Assembly (NCBI RefSeq): GCF_964204645.1
Contig: NC_134025.1
Span: 2,175,001 to 2,239,000 of the forward strand
Source of the DNA: Tubulanus polymorphus
Lineage: Eukaryota; Nemertea; Palaeonemertea; Tubulaniformes; Tubulanidae
DNA length: 64,000 nucleotides
Reading direction: 5' to 3'
A model generated the notes under the pieces. It was given only the letters and a program-made list of their open reading frames with translations, did not search any database and was not told the origin of the DNA. The position numbers were made by a program, and so were the translations under genes. Of the stretch, positions 63,601 to 64,000 are shown one piece after another (the first letter of the stretch is position 1; each line of letters begins with the position of its first letter).

Positions 63601-63960
63601 CACACACATATATATTCATATAGATTTTTACGCCAGAGAATAGTGATGAAAATGTCGATAATTCGCCTGTATAATTTTCGATCGTTTTGTTATTTTGTGT
63701 TCAGCTGAAATTCACACATAATCCGATAAATAACCGCAGAGACAACATCGAACGAGCGAGAAATAAAGCAGACATTGAACGAATCGCAGAATAAAAGCGA
63801 TCAGATGCAAAAACAACATAACATTAGCAAGCACAGAAACGAAAAGCAGGATGATAACAGAAACAGGAGAGGTTTTTACAAATTTTACCCGGTTTTATTG
63901 GTTCCGTTGTGTTAGTAGCATTTACACCAGGTTTAATACCGTCCAATTCGGTAACTTTAC
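60646..63960 (-). CDS. LAMP: LAMP-family lysosome-associated membrane glycoprotein, 5' partial
   Basis: Six exons on the minus strand: 63960-63889, 63312-63185, 63104-62937, 61382-61274, 61182-60985, 60794-60646; phases 1,1,0,0,1,1 match at each join. The lumenal domain shows GGRVCLRATMKASFDIKYQ, a cysteine in VGSCAST, LQITWRQKNTDFALRIDF, TSYFCNHTQSYSLF and SSVQLQAFNLPVTGQFS, the LAMP domain with paired Cys and N-glycosylation sites (NATN, NHT, NQT). Then PEICEADKSE, a membrane segment (VIIGGVLAGVILLTIIGYCI) and the short tail TKRKKRGYANVD. GY-A-N-V is the GYxx-phi tyrosine signal that takes LAMPs to lysosomes. Exons for the signal peptide and the rest of the lumenal part lie beyond the window edge. 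CD68 or a single-LAMP-domain protein is the alternative, since only one LAMP domain is visible. Confidence 0.92.
61637..62013 (+). repeat. 20-bp minisatellite, about 19 copies, in a LAMP intron
   Basis: The unit is raacctacagtcctctatat. Copies are almost identical, differing mainly by tataaac or tatgaac. It lies in the 1.55-kb intron 61383-62936, whose remainder has a short (TA)n tract (about 62608-62631) and a G13 run (about 62752-62764) and nothing coding. Confidence 0.95.
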
Positions 63961-64000
63961 CTAGATATATAATTGATAATATTATGATTATATTCTGTAA

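Overview
The window is animal nuclear DNA: AT-rich, with many short exons joined by GT-AG introns, tRNA-derived SINEs, MITEs and microsatellites. Gene content (a SCO-spondin-like giant protein, ZFPL1, a SIX4/5 homeobox gene, a MACROD-type macrodomain protein, POMGNT2, a group II PAK kinase and a LAMP) fits a bilaterian invertebrate. A marine lophotrochozoan such as a mollusc, annelid or nemertean is my inference from general look; the sequence does not prove the phylum. All gene models below were built by hand from splice sites and reading-frame continuity.

Region 1-20.7 kb (+): the 3' part of one giant secreted, modular gene. I join 31 exons that stay in frame for about 5,155 residues. Order: more than 400 Ala-Thr-Pro-Gly units in one exon, an F5/8C-like domain, LDL-receptor class A modules, a second ATPG array, another LDLa, TIL, two TSP1, TIL, a 5.1-kb exon block of 213 eight-residue SGPGGATP units, then a TSP1/TIL/VWC-like series, a cystine-knot (CTCK) domain and a Pro/Gly tail. 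LDLa, F5/8C, TIL, TSP1 and CTCK together are the SCO-spondin toolkit; the two very long Pro/Thr/Ser/Gly arrays make it mucin-like.

Region 23.5-29.3 kb: ZFPL1 (+, six exons, Golgi zinc-finger membrane protein), with a 31-bp minisatellite in one intron and SINEs and a MITE in another. Convergent to it is a three-exon gene (-) for a 129-residue membrane protein that I do not recognise.

Region 31.6-38.9 kb (-): a SIX4/5-type homeobox gene. Exon 1 carries the SIX domain and homeodomain; a phase-matched exon about 6.2 kb downstream adds a histidine-rich tail. Long (TA)n tracts lie in its intron and just after its stop. The flanking 5.7 kb to 44.5 kb has no gene that I can support.

Region 44.6-56.7 kb: MACROD-like macrodomain gene (-, nine exons), POMGNT2 (+, single coding exon) and a PAK4/5/6-type kinase (+, nine coding exons).

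Region 56.7-64 kb: gene-poor DNA with microsatellites and SINE remnants, then the 3' part of a LAMP-family lysosomal membrane gene (-), whose 5' end lies beyond the window and which has a 20-bp minisatellite in an intron. The genes are unrelated housekeeping, developmental or extracellular genes and form no operon or pathway. The most unusual object is the repeat-expanded SCO-spondin-like gene.
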